From: Frankia gtarii | GTDB taxonomy: Bacteria; Actinomycetota; Actinomycetes; Frankiales; Frankiaceae | Assembly (NCBI RefSeq): GCF_025403375.1 | Contig: NZ_JAMPTM010000037.1 | Span: 1-35,961, forward strand | Direction: 5' to 3' | Length of the DNA stretch: 35,961 nt | Shown: piece by piece, positions 8,311 through 16,338 of the stretch | Layout: the number at the start of each line of letters is the position of its first letter | Numbering within the stretch: position 1 is the first letter of the stretch | Translations under genes and position numbers: made by a program | Notes under the pieces: model-generated | The model's database searches: none | What the model saw: the letters and a program-made list of their open reading frames with translations, nothing else | Told to the model about the DNA's origin: nothing

Positions 8311-8321
8311 ATCCGAAACCG

Positions 8322-9833
8322 ATGGGTCGCTACTTCGTGACGACGGCCATCCCGTACGTCAACGGCAAGCCACACGTGGGGCACGCGCTGGAGCTGGTCG
8401 AGACCGACGCGTTCGCCCGGTACCTGCGGGCGCGTGGTGACGAGGTCCGGCTGCAGACCGGCACCGACGACAACGCGCTGAAGAACGTCCAGAGCGCCGA
8501 GGCCGAGGGAATCACGCCCACGGAATACGTGGAGCGGGTGGCCGCCCGGTTCATCTCCCTGCGCGAACCGCTGGACCTCTCCTTCGACGACTTCATCAAG
8601 ACCAGCTCCGACCCACGGCACCGGCCGGGCGTGGAGAAGCTGTGGGCCGCCTGCGCCGAGCGCGGCGACTTCTACCGCAAGAGCTACGCCGGCCTGTACT
8701 GCGTCGGCTGCGAACTTTTCTACACCCCCGACGAGCTGGTCGACGGCCGCTGCCCCGAGCACGGCACCGTGCCGGACCTCGTCGAGGAGAGCAACTGGTT
8801 CTTCCGGCTCAGCCGCTATCAGGATCAGTTGCACGAGCTCATCTCCAGCGACCGGCTGCGCATCGAACCTGCGACCCGCAAACGCGAGGTGCTGTCGTTC
8901 ATCGAGGCCGGGCTGGAGGATTTCAGCGCCTCCCGGAGCATGAGCCGGGCGCGTGGCTGGGGCATTCCGGTGCCCGGCGATCCCGACCAGGTCATCTACG
9001 TCTGGTTCGACGCGCTCGGCAACTACATCACCGCACCCGGGTACGGTACCGACGACGCCGGCTTCCAGTACTGGTGGAATGACAGCGACGCCCGCGTCCA
9101 CGTCATCGGCAAGGGCATCATCCGGTTCCACGCCGTCTACTGGCCGGCGATGCTGCTCTCCGCCGGCGTGCGCCTGCCCGACACCATCTTCGTGCACGAG
9201 TACCTCACCGCCGACGGCATGAAGATCTCCAAGTCGGCCGGCAACGCGGAGGACCCGGCGGACATCGTCGCCGCGTCCAACACCGACGCGCTGCGCTGGT
9301 GGATGCTGCGCGACGTCGCCCGCAACGGCGACACCGACTACACCACCGAGCGGCTGCTCACCCGGGCGAACGAGGATCTCGCCAACAACATCGGCAACCT
9401 GGTCAACCGGACCGTGTCGATGGTCAAGCGCTACCGGGACGGGGTGATCCCGCCCGTCGCGGCGGACAACCCGGGGGCCGCGGCGCTGCGGGCGGCCCGG
9501 GAGCAGGCCCCGGCGACGATCGACGCGGCGTTCACCGCGTTCGACTTCCGCCGCGCCGCGGAGGCCATCACTACGATCGGCAACGAGGGCAACCGCTACG
9601 TCGAGGCCGCGCGCCCCTGGGATCTCGCCAAGGCCGAGCGCAAGGAGGACGCGGCCCCGGCCGCCCTCGACGCCGTGCTCGCCGAGCTGGTCGCCACCTG
9701 CCGGGAACTCGCAGCCCATCTCACCCCGTTCCTGCCCGACGCGGCGGCGCGCATCGCCGCCCAGTGCGGCGGCGGCGGCCCCCGGGTCGCCGACCCCGCC
9801 CCGGTGTTTCCCCGCCTGGAGGCGCCGGCCTGA
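8322..9833 (+). CDS. metG: Methionyl-tRNA synthetase
   Basis: Class I aminoacyl-tRNA synthetase that charges tRNA-Met; cytoplasmic. 503 residues from the ATG at 8322, preceded by GGGAGG (8305-8310). Seen: FVTTAIPYVNGKPHVGHALE with the HIGH-type motif HVGH, the connective-peptide Cys pair YCVGCELFY plus RCPEHG (one Zn knuckle), the methionine-site segment VIYVWFDALGNYIT, and the KMSKS loop as MKISKSAGN. The anticodon-binding helical domain runs from about residue 350. There is no C-terminal EMAP-II/Trbp111 domain, as usual for actinobacteria. The gene lies among accessory genes rather than beside tatD/rsmA, where actinobacterial metG often sits, so it could be a second copy; that cannot be decided from this window. 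Confidence 0.95.
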   Translation: MGRYFVTTAIPYVNGKPHVGHALELVETDAFARYLRARGDEVRLQTGTDDNALKNVQSAEAEGITPTEYVERVAARFISLREPLDLSFDDFIKTSSDPRHRPGVEKLWAACAERGDFYRKSYAGLYCVGCELFYTPDELVDGRCPEHGTVPDLVEESNWFFRLSRYQDQLHELISSDRLRIEPATRKREVLSFIEAGLEDFSASRSMSRARGWGIPVPGDPDQVIYVWFDALGNYITAPGYGTDDAGFQYWWNDSDARVHVIGKGIIRFHAVYWPAMLLSAGVRLPDTIFVHEYLTADGMKISKSAGNAEDPADIVAASNTDALRWWMLRDVARNGDTDYTTERLLTRANEDLANNIGNLVNRTVSMVKRYRDGVIPPVAADNPGAAALRAAREQAPATIDAAFTAFDFRRAAEAITTIGNEGNRYVEAARPWDLAKAERKEDAAPAALDAVLAELVATCRELAAHLTPFLPDAAARIAAQCGGGGPRVADPAPVFPRLEAPA

Positions 9834-9871
9834 GCGAACGGTGCCGCGGCGATCGGCGCCGGCGTCTCAGC

Positions 9872-9900
9872 GCGTGAGGCTGGCCGTCCGCACCTCACGC
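9872..9900. terminator. Bidirectional hairpin between convergent metG and copA
   Basis: GCGTGAGG (9872-9879) pairs perfectly with CCTCACGC (9893-9900) around a 13-base loop, 38 bases after the metG stop and 57 bases before the copA stop. There is no T-run, as is typical in high-GC actinobacteria. The position between convergent genes supports a shared terminator. Confidence 0.55.
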
Positions 9901-9956
9901 AGGGACGTCGTCGCCGGCCGAGCAGGTTCGCCAGATGCCCCTGCGGCTGGACGCGT

Positions 9957-12482
9957 CTAGGGCCGCGCCGCGACCGTGGGGGCCGGTCGCGCCGACGGCA
10001 GCGCGACGTGGCCGGCCGGCGGCAGCGGGGTGAACCGACGCAGCCGCAGGCTGTTCGTCACGACGAACACCGAGCTGAACGCCATCGCCGCGCCGGCGAT
10101 CATCGGATTGAGCAGGCCGGCCGCGGCCAGCGGCAGCGCCGCCAGGTTGTAGGCGAACGCCCAGAACAGGTTCCCCCGAATCGTACGCAGAGTGGCCCGG
10201 GACAGCCGGATCGCGTCGGCTACCAGCCGCGGGTCGGCGTTGACCAGAGTCAGGTCGGACGCCTCGATCGCCGCGTCGGTCCCACCGCCCATCGCCAGCC
10301 CCAGGTCGGCCTGCGCCAGCGCGGCGGCGTCGTTGACCCCGTCGCCCACCATCGCCACGACCCGGCCCTCGGCCTGCAACCGGCGGACCGTCGCCACCTT
10401 CTCCTCGGGCAGGACCTCGGCGATGACGTCCGCGGGCGCGATCCCGACCTCGGCAGCGACCGCGCGGGCCACGGGTCCCGCATCCCCGGTCAGCAGGACC
10501 GGATGCAGGCCGAGTCGACGCAGGGCCGCGACGGCCTCGGCGGCGGTGGGCTTGACCGTGTCGGCGACGCTGACCAGTCCGCGCGCGGCGCCGTCCCAGC
10601 CGACGACGACCGCGGTACGCCCGGCGTCGCGCTCCCGGACCAGGGCGCCCGCAAGCTCGGCCGGCAGCTCGGCGAACAGTCGGGGCCGACCGACGACCAC
10701 CGTGTGGCCTTCGACGGTGCCGCGCACGCCGAGCCCGGCGTCGCTGGCGAAGTCCGTCACCGGGGGCAACGACCCGGCGGCCGCGGCCCGGGCGGCGTCC
10801 GCGATTGCGCGGGCGATGGGATGCTCGCTGGCGTCCTCGGCCGCCCCGGCGAGGCGGAGCACGTCGGCGGCGCTCTCCCCCGACGCCGGGTGGACAGCGG
10901 CGGTCCGCATCCGGCCGGTGGTCACCGTGCCGGTCTTGTCGAGCAGCACGGTCTGCACCCGCCGCGTCGATTCGAGGACCTCCGGGCCACGGATGAGGAT
11001 GCCCAACTGCGCGCCGCGTCCCGTGCCGACGAGCAGGGCCGTCGGGGTGGCCAGGCCCAGCGCGCACGGGCAGGCGATGATCAGGACGGCGACCGCGGCG
11101 GTGAACGCGTCCGTCGCCGACTGTCCGGCAACGAGCCAGGCGCCCAGGGTGATCAGCGCGGCAGTGATCACAACGGGGACGAAGATCGCCGAGATCCGAT
11201 CGGCCAGCCGCTGGACCCGCGCCTTGCCGCTCTGGGCCTGCTCGACGAGCCGGGCGATGCGGGCAAGCTGCGTGTCGGCCCCGACCCGGGTGGCCCGCAC
11301 GATGAGCCGGCCGCCCGCGTTCACAGTCGCGCCGACCACCGGATCCCCCGGCCCGACTTCCACCGGCACCGACTCGCCGGTGACCATGCTCGCGTCGACC
11401 GCGGACACCCCGTCGAGCACGACCCCGTCGGTCGCGATCTTCTCGCCGGGGCGGACGACGAACTCGTCGCCGATGCGCAACTCGTCGACCGGGATCCGCA
11501 CCTCGACCGCCAAGCCCGCGGGAACCGCCAAGCCCTCGGACCCGGTCCTCGGGCGGCGCACCGTCACATCCCTCGCCCCGAGGTGCAGCAGGGCCCTCAA
11601 GGCCGCACCGGAGCGGCGTCGCGCCCGCAGCTCGAGGAACCGCCCGGCGAGCAGGAACACCGTGACCCCGGCGGCCACCTCCAGGTAGATCGCGGTGGCG
11701 GCGCCGTCGGCGTGCCCGCCGGCGCCACGAGACATCTCCCCGGCGCCGTGCGACATCCCGCCGCCGCTCCCGGCGGCGACCTCGGACACGCCGCCCGTCA
11801 GCGAGAAGGAGTGCCGCATTCCCGGATCGCCCGCCCCGCCGAGGATCAGCGCGTAGAGCGACCACCCGAAGGCCGCGAGCGTGCCAAGAGAGACCAGTGT
11901 GTCCATGGTGACCGCGCCGTGCCGGGCGCCCCGGGCCGCCGCGGCGTGGAAAGGCCGGCCGCCCCACAGGACGACCGGTGTTGCCAGCGCCAGGCTGACC
12001 CACTGCCAGTAGTCGAACTGCCAGGCGGGCACCATCGCGAGCACAAGCACCGGCAGCGCCAGCAGCGCCGAGATGGTCAGGCGCCGGCGCATCGCCCGCA
12101 GGTCCGTACCCTCCGGCACCACCTCGTCACTCTCGGCGCCCGCCGTACCGCCCGACCCGGCGGTGGTCGCACCGCCCGTCGTGGCGGACGGCCGCGCCGC
12201 GGCGACGGGCAGGCTGGCCGTGTACCCGGCGGCCTGCACGGCCCCGATCAGCTCGTCGACCGTCACGGGGCCGGCCACGCCGGCCACGCCGGCCGCGCTG
12301 GCAGGCGCCGGCCGGGCGAGGGTGACGGTCGCCTTCTCCGTGGCGTAGTTCACCGACGCGCTGACGCCCTCGATCCGGTTGAGCTTGCGCTCTACCCGCG
12401 CGGCGCAGGACGAGCAGGTCATGCCGCCGATCGCGAGCTCGAGTCGGGCCGGCTCCCCGGCCTCGATCCCGACGTTCGTCAC
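9957..12482 (-). CDS. copA: Copper-exporting P1B-type ATPase
   Basis: 841-residue inner-membrane Cu(I) efflux ATPase. It starts at a GTG (12482-12480) eight bases after GGAGG. Domains in order: an N-terminal HMA domain with the metal-binding motif [11 protein letters not shown] (Cys23, Cys26), an Ala/Gly/Thr-rich linker, eight predicted helices, the actuator motif MVTGES, the transmembrane metal-site CPC in [13 protein letters not shown] (the Cu+ signature with the later YN...S residues in FAYNLAALP and AFSSVFVV), the phosphorylation site DKTGT, the SEHPIARAI motif of P1B pumps, and the hinge GDGVND. A Met/His-containing loop ([21 protein letters not shown]) between early helices could bind extracytoplasmic copper. 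copZ is 43 bases upstream on the same strand and a CsoR-like palindrome precedes copZ, so the two genes form a copper-inducible operon. Confidence 0.96.
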   Translation of the reverse strand: MTNVGIEAGEPARLELAIGGMTCSSCAARVERKLNRIEGVSASVNYATEKATVTLARPAPASAAGVAGVAGPVTVDELIGAVQAAGYTASLPVAAARPSATTGGATTAGSGGTAGAESDEVVPEGTDLRAMRRRLTISALLALPVLVLAMVPAWQFDYWQWVSLALATPVVLWGGRPFHAAAARGARHGAVTMDTLVSLGTLAAFGWSLYALILGGAGDPGMRHSFSLTGGVSEVAAGSGGGMSHGAGEMSRGAGGHADGAATAIYLEVAAGVTVFLLAGRFLELRARRRSGAALRALLHLGARDVTVRRPRTGSEGLAVPAGLAVEVRIPVDELRIGDEFVVRPGEKIATDGVVLDGVSAVDASMVTGESVPVEVGPGDPVVGATVNAGGRLIVRATRVGADTQLARIARLVEQAQSGKARVQRLADRISAIFVPVVITAALITLGAWLVAGQSATDAFTAAVAVLIIACPCALGLATPTALLVGTGRGAQLGILIRGPEVLESTRRVQTVLLDKTGTVTTGRMRTAAVHPASGESAADVLRLAGAAEDASEHPIARAIADAARAAAAGSLPPVTDFASDAGLGVRGTVEGHTVVVGRPRLFAELPAELAGALVRERDAGRTAVVVGWDGAARGLVSVADTVKPTAAEAVAALRRLGLHPVLLTGDAGPVARAVAAEVGIAPADVIAEVLPEEKVATVRRLQAEGRVVAMVGDGVNDAAALAQADLGLAMGGGTDAAIEASDLTLVNADPRLVADAIRLSRATLRTIRGNLFWAFAYNLAALPLAAAGLLNPMIAGAAMAFSSVFVVTNSLRLRRFTPLPPAGHVALPSARPAPTVAARP

Positions 12483-12525
12483 GTGAAGTTCCTCCCCGGC
12501 CCCGCCGCGCGGTACCGCGCGAGTG

Positions 12526-12738
12526 TCAGGCCCGGCCGACCAGCTCGTACCCGGCCTCCGCGACGGCCTCGCGGACGGCGCCGTCCGCCAGCGTGCCCTC
12601 GCTCACCACCGTGACCCGGCCGTCCGCGAGATCCACCGCGACGCTGGCCACCTCGGGCAGCCGCTCCAGCTCCTCGGTCACCGAGCGGGCGCAGTGCTCG
12701 CAGGTCATCCCGGTCACGGTGTAGGCGATCGCGGTCAT
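12526..12738 (-). CDS. copZ: Copper chaperone, single HMA domain
   Basis: 70 residues from the ATG at 12738-12736, which has GAGG six bases upstream; longer in-frame starts exist (for example 12750) but add nothing conserved. The whole protein is one heavy-metal-associated domain: [15 protein letters not shown] carries the MxCxxC site, then the ferredoxin-like strands [16 protein letters not shown] and a final AGYELVGRA. It would deliver Cu(I) to CopA, encoded 43 bases downstream, or to a copper-sensing repressor. It is the first gene of the cop operon. Confidence 0.94.
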   Translation of the reverse strand: MTAIAYTVTGMTCEHCARSVTEELERLPEVASVAVDLADGRVTVVSEGTLADGAVREAVAEAGYELVGRA

Positions 12739-12824
12739 CGCGGTCCTCATCTCTTCAGCCACTGTCCACAGCCCGGACTCGTCCGCCCGGCAGCCCGAAA
12801 GTACCCCTCCCCCGTATAGTGCAC

Positions 12825-12844
12825 GATAACCCCCTGGGGGTATC
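12825..12844. promoter_or_regulatory. CsoR-like copper operator upstream of copZ
   Basis: GATAACCCCCTGGGGGTATC, with the perfect core ACCCCC-T-GGGGGT, about 87-106 bases before the copZ ATG. A run of C followed by G flanked by TA is the usual form of operators bound by CsoR-family copper repressors in actinobacteria. A second C/G-rich sequence, TACCCCTCCCCCGTA (12802-12816), lies between it and copZ. On the minus strand TATCGT and ACTATAC between the two are possible -10 elements. No csoR gene is in the window. Confidence 0.6.
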
Positions 12845-13284
12845 CGCGACACGGCGACGGATGTCACGGGAGCAGGCCTGGACGCGGCCGGTCAACCCCT
12901 GGTCGCAGGGCTGCGCCCCCCGCCGCCCCACCTGAGCGTCCCCGGCTGTTGGCCGCAGCGTTGCCCGCGCCCCGAACGGCGCCGCCCGGTGACGCCCCTG
13001 ACCAGCCGACGAGCGTCGGCCGTCGGACGTGGGGGAATCCCCCGGACGGGGATGACCGGCCGGCGGCCTGGGAGAACACCCTGGCGGCCCGGCCCGGTGA
13101 ACCGCGGCTCGCGGCGGCGGCCCGCGTCCGGTCGGTTGACGCGACCGCCAAGCGCCACCATCGACGCACCGCGGACAAGCCTCACATCGACGCGCCGGCC
13201 CTCATGGCCCGGCACCATCCGGCCACACGCCCTGACCAGCCCGATCTTCGAGCGCCCTGCCCATCCGGAACCCTCCGCGGGTGA
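12845..13284. other. Intergenic stretch between the cop operator and the hemB stop
   Basis: About 440 bases. A plus-strand open frame (about 12949-13284) has fairly GC-rich third codon positions but gives an Ala/Arg/Pro/Asp-rich product with no recognisable domain, no clear start and no ribosome-binding site, so I do not call it a gene. No RNA gene or strong hairpin seen. Confidence 0.4.
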
Positions 13285-13314
13285 GCGGGTCAGCGCGGGT
13301 CAGCGCGGGTCAGC
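13285..13314. repeat. Three tandem 10-bp repeats across the hemB stop codon
   Basis: GCGGGTCAGC is repeated exactly three times (13285-13294, 13295-13304, 13305-13314). On the minus strand each copy contains a TGA, and because the unit is 10 bases the three TGAs (13312-13310, 13302-13300, 13292-13290) fall in three different frames. The first is the hemB stop. Confidence 0.85.
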
Positions 13315-14416
13315 GGGTGGCGGCCAAGCCGCGGGCGACCTCGACGGCCCAGTAGGTGAGGATGATGTCGGCACCGGCGCGGGAGATCGCGGTGAGCGTC
13401 TCGGCGATGGCCCGATCCCGGTCGATCCACCCCGCGGCGGCGGCGGCCTCGACCATCGCGTACTCGCCGGACACCTGGTAGGCGGCTACGGGCACGTCCA
13501 CGGTGTCCGCGACCGCGCGCAGCACGTCCAGGTAGGCCAGCGCCGGCTTGACCATCACCGCGTCGGCACCCTCGGCCAGGTCCAGCGCCACCTCGCGCAG
13601 CGCCTCGGCCACCGAGCGCGCCGGATCCTGCTGGTAGCCGGTGCGGTCGCCGAACTGCGGGGCGCACTCGGCCGCCTCACGGAACGGGCCGTAGAACGCC
13701 GAGGCGTACTTCGCCGAGTAGGCCAGAATCGGCAGGTCGGTGAAGCCCTCGGCGTCCAGCGCCGCCCGGATCGCGCCGACCTGACCGTCCATCATCCCGC
13801 TCGGCGCGACGACCTCCACGCCGGCGCGGGCCTGCGCCACGGCGATCGAGGCATAGCGCGCCAGGGTGGCGTCGTTGTCGACCTCGCCGGCGTCGGTCAG
13901 CAGGCCGCAGTGCCCGTGGTCGGTGTATTCGTCCAGGCACAGATCGGTCATCAGCACGATGTCCCCGCCGACCTCGGCGACCAGGTCGGCCAGCGCGAGC
14001 TGGACGATCCCGGCGGGGTCGTCGGCGGCCGAGCCGCGTGCGTCCTTCGCCGCCGGCACACCGAACAGGATCAGCCCGCCGACCCCCGCCTCGACCGCCT
14101 CGACGGCGGCTTTGAGCAGCGACGAGCGGGTGTGCTGGACGACACCGGGCATCGACGTCAGGGCGACGGGTTCGTCCACGCCCTCCTTGACGAACATCGG
14201 CAGGACCAGGTCCGCGGGGTGCAGCCGCACGTTCGACACCAGCCGACGCAGTGCGGGCGAGCGGCGCAGCCGGCGAGGGCGCACCGCCGGAAACCCGGCC
14301 GGCAGCCGGCCACCCGGACCCGCGCCACCCGCGCCCCGGTTCCCGCTGCCCACGGCCGACGCACCCGGTATCCCGTTCAACAGCCTCGTACCTCCCCGAC
14401 CGACGGCTCGCTCCAC
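13310..14416 (-). CDS. hemB: Delta-aminolevulinic acid dehydratase (porphobilinogen synthase)
   Basis: Condenses two 5-aminolevulinate molecules to porphobilinogen; cytoplasmic octamer. 368 residues from the GTG at 14416; a TTG at 14380 sits about ten bases after GGGGAGG and may be the real start. The conserved part begins near FPAVRPRRLRRSPALRRLV, so the first 40 or so residues are an Ala/Gly-rich extension. The two Schiff-base lysines are in AYSAKYASAFYGPF (about Lys236) and VMVKPALAYLD (about Lys290). The metal loop is DLCLDEYTDHGHCG, with Cys-Asp-Cys where fully zinc-dependent enzymes have three Cys, a common actinobacterial variant. It is the last gene of the rex-hemACDB run, 99 bases after hemD, with possible RNA structure in that gap. 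Confidence 0.96.
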   Translation of the reverse strand: MERAVGRGGTRLLNGIPGASAVGSGNRGAGGAGPGGRLPAGFPAVRPRRLRRSPALRRLVSNVRLHPADLVLPMFVKEGVDEPVALTSMPGVVQHTRSSLLKAAVEAVEAGVGGLILFGVPAAKDARGSAADDPAGIVQLALADLVAEVGGDIVLMTDLCLDEYTDHGHCGLLTDAGEVDNDATLARYASIAVAQARAGVEVVAPSGMMDGQVGAIRAALDAEGFTDLPILAYSAKYASAFYGPFREAAECAPQFGDRTGYQQDPARSVAEALREVALDLAEGADAVMVKPALAYLDVLRAVADTVDVPVAAYQVSGEYAMVEAAAAAGWIDRDRAIAETLTAISRAGADIILTYWAVEVARGLAATR

Positions 14417-14466
14417 CTGACGCTACCCACCTCGCCGTGCTCGCGGGACAAACCACCCGACCCCGA

Positions 14467-14505
14467 CCCACCCGGCCACGACCTTCGGAGGGGTGGGCCG
14501 TGGCC
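14467..14505 (-). promoter_or_regulatory. Crossing 7-bp stems in the hemD-hemB gap
   Basis: In the minus-strand RNA the order is GGCCACG, one base, CCCACCC, ten bases, CGTGGCC, then GGGTGGG. GGCCACG pairs perfectly with CGTGGCC, and CCCACCC pairs perfectly with GGGTGGG. The stems interlock, so they are either mutually exclusive or form a strained pseudoknot. The element lies just before the hemB start and could set hemB expression apart from hemACD. There is no homology evidence for it. Confidence 0.35.
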
Positions 14506-14515
14506 GGCCGCCGGG

Positions 14516-16336
14516 TTAGCGCCGCGAGCCGCGGCGTGGCTTGGGCAGGCGGGCCGCGAGCGGACCGATCTTGCCCAGCTCCTCGCGGTGCTCGGCGGCG
14601 AATTCGGCGAGCGCCCCGACCAGTGCCGGGATGGACGCCTCGGGCGCCTGCACGTCGACGCGCAGCCCGAGCTCCTGGGCAGTCGCGGCGGTGGCGGGGC
14701 CGATGACGGCGATCACCGTGGTCTCGTGCGGCTTGCCGGCGATGCCGACGAGGTTGCGCACGGTGGACGAGGAGGTGAACACGACGGCGTCGACCCTGCC
14801 TCCCTTGAGCGCCTCGCGGATGGGTGCGGGCGGCGGGGCGGCGCGGACCGTGCGGTAGGCGGTCACGTCGTCGACCTGCCAGCCGCGGTCCTTCAGGCCG
14901 GCGACCAGCGTCTCGGTGGCGATGTCGGCCCGCGGCAGCAGTACCCGGTCGAGCAGGTCGAGCGACTCGTCGTACTCCGGCCAGTCCTCCAGCAGACCCT
15001 CGCTGGACTGCTGTCCGGAGGGGATCAGGTCGGGACGGATCCCGAAGGCACGCAGGGCTTCGGCGGTGGCCTCGCCGATCGCCGCCACCTTGACTCCGGC
15101 GAAGGCCCGGGCGTCCAGGCTGCGCTCCTCAACCTTTTCCTGCACCGCGCGCACGGCGTTGACGGAGGTGAAGGCAACCCACTGGTAGCGCCCGGTGACC
15201 AGGCCGCCGATCGCACGCTCCATCGGGGCGGCGGTCCGCGGCGGCTCGACGGCGATCGTCGGCACTTCCAGCGGGCTCGCGCCGTGCGAGCGCAGCAGGT
15301 CGGACAGGATCGCAGCCTGCTCCTTGGTCCGCGGCACCAGAACCGTCCAGCCGAACAGCGCGCGAGTCTCCCACCAGGACAGCTTCGCCCGGGTGGCGAC
15401 TACAGCGCCGACGGAGAGCACGACCTGGGTGATGGGCGTGGGGGCGGCGGTCAGCAACGGCGCGACGTCGGCCTCGACCCGGTCGAGGGTCGAGGTGATG
15501 GTGCGCTGGTCGGTGGTGGTGCCGTCCACGGTCACCGCGATCGGGGTGTCACCGGGGCGGCCGTGCTCCGCCAGGGCCGCCGCGACCTTGCCGACCTCGG
15601 TCGGGGCCGCGGTGACCACGAGCGTGCCGGGTGTCTGGGCGAGCGCCGCCCAGTCGATGTCGCCGGGCGAGGGAACCGGTGCGCCGAACCCGCCGAACCC
15701 ACCGGGACTACCCAGGCCCAGCGGGGACCCGAAGCCGGTGCCCAGGCCGCCGCCGAGGCCGCCCCCCAGCCCGGTCATCGGACGTGTGCCGAGCCGGCCG
15801 GCGCCAAACGGCGGGCCGGTCAGCGGCCCGACGGGCTCGCCCGCGCCGAACGGCGACGGCGCCGGGAGTGTTCCCGACGAGGAGAAGACACCGGACGTGC
15901 TGGCGAAGGTGATCGGCGAGCCGGGCGCGACGCCGGCGTAGGTGGCCACCGCGGCACCGGTGAGGATCCCTGGCACCACCCGGTAGGGGATCTTGGCCTT
16001 CGCCAGTGCCTGGGCGTCGGCGGCGCCGATGCGGGTCAGCCACGGATCCGACGCGTAGAGCCGGACGACCTTGTCTCCGGCGCGGGCCCGGCTGACCACC
16101 GCGGCGGTCGCCGCCTCGGCATCGCGGACCGGCTTGGATGCCTCCAGATCCCCGATGCGTAGCACCTCGGCGGTGAGGTTCTCCACGATCTCGGGCGCGA
16201 CGTCGGGGTCGGCGACGACAAGGTCGGCCGACGAGAGGGTCTCGACCGCGAGGACGGTCAGCAGGCCCGGGTCACGGGGGCCGGCACCCACGAGTGCGAC
16301 CGGGGAGACAGGCTTTTTCGTGCGTCGGGTGGCCAT
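14516..16336 (-). CDS. hemD: Uroporphyrinogen-III synthase fused to a degenerate uroporphyrinogen-III methyltransferase domain
   Basis: 606 residues, ATG two bases after the hemC stop. The C-terminal part (from about residue 340) is uroporphyrinogen-III synthase, which inverts ring D and closes hydroxymethylbilane: WTVLVPRTKEQAAILSDLL, FTSVNAVRAV, AIGEATAEALRAFGI, DAVVFTSSSTVRNLVG and IGPATAATAQELGL. The N-terminal part is related to the SAM-dependent methyltransferase (CobA/SUMT): ALVGAGPRDPGLLTVLAVE and VVRLYASDPW correspond to GAGPGDPxLLT and VVRLKxGDPxxFGR. A key Gly is replaced by Arg and the GRGGEE region is missing, so methylation is unlikely. A Gly/Pro/Phe-rich insert (about 151-225) splits that domain. 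Actinobacterial HemD proteins often carry such a fusion. Bulk function is firm. Confidence 0.93.
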   Translation of the reverse strand: MATRRTKKPVSPVALVGAGPRDPGLLTVLAVETLSSADLVVADPDVAPEIVENLTAEVLRIGDLEASKPVRDAEAATAAVVSRARAGDKVVRLYASDPWLTRIGAADAQALAKAKIPYRVVPGILTGAAVATYAGVAPGSPITFASTSGVFSSSGTLPAPSPFGAGEPVGPLTGPPFGAGRLGTRPMTGLGGGLGGGLGTGFGSPLGLGSPGGFGGFGAPVPSPGDIDWAALAQTPGTLVVTAAPTEVGKVAAALAEHGRPGDTPIAVTVDGTTTDQRTITSTLDRVEADVAPLLTAAPTPITQVVLSVGAVVATRAKLSWWETRALFGWTVLVPRTKEQAAILSDLLRSHGASPLEVPTIAVEPPRTAAPMERAIGGLVTGRYQWVAFTSVNAVRAVQEKVEERSLDARAFAGVKVAAIGEATAEALRAFGIRPDLIPSGQQSSEGLLEDWPEYDESLDLLDRVLLPRADIATETLVAGLKDRGWQVDDVTAYRTVRAAPPPAPIREALKGGRVDAVVFTSSSTVRNLVGIAGKPHETTVIAVIGPATAATAQELGLRVDVQAPEASIPALVGALAEFAAEHREELGKIGPLAARLPKPRRGSRR

Positions 16337-16338
16337 GC

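Noticed and set aside
10008-12614. 868-residue plus-strand frame opposite copA
   Set aside because: Antisense to copA and copZ; composition is Arg/Gly/Asp/Gln-rich with no motif.
12949-13284. 111-residue plus-strand ORF between copZ and hemB
   Set aside because: Third-position GC is coding-like, but there is no domain, no good start and no ribosome-binding site; left as uncertain intergenic sequence.
12989-16162. 1057-residue plus-strand frame opposite hemB and hemD
   Set aside because: Shadow of two well-identified minus-strand genes; low-complexity Gly/Arg/Asp translation.
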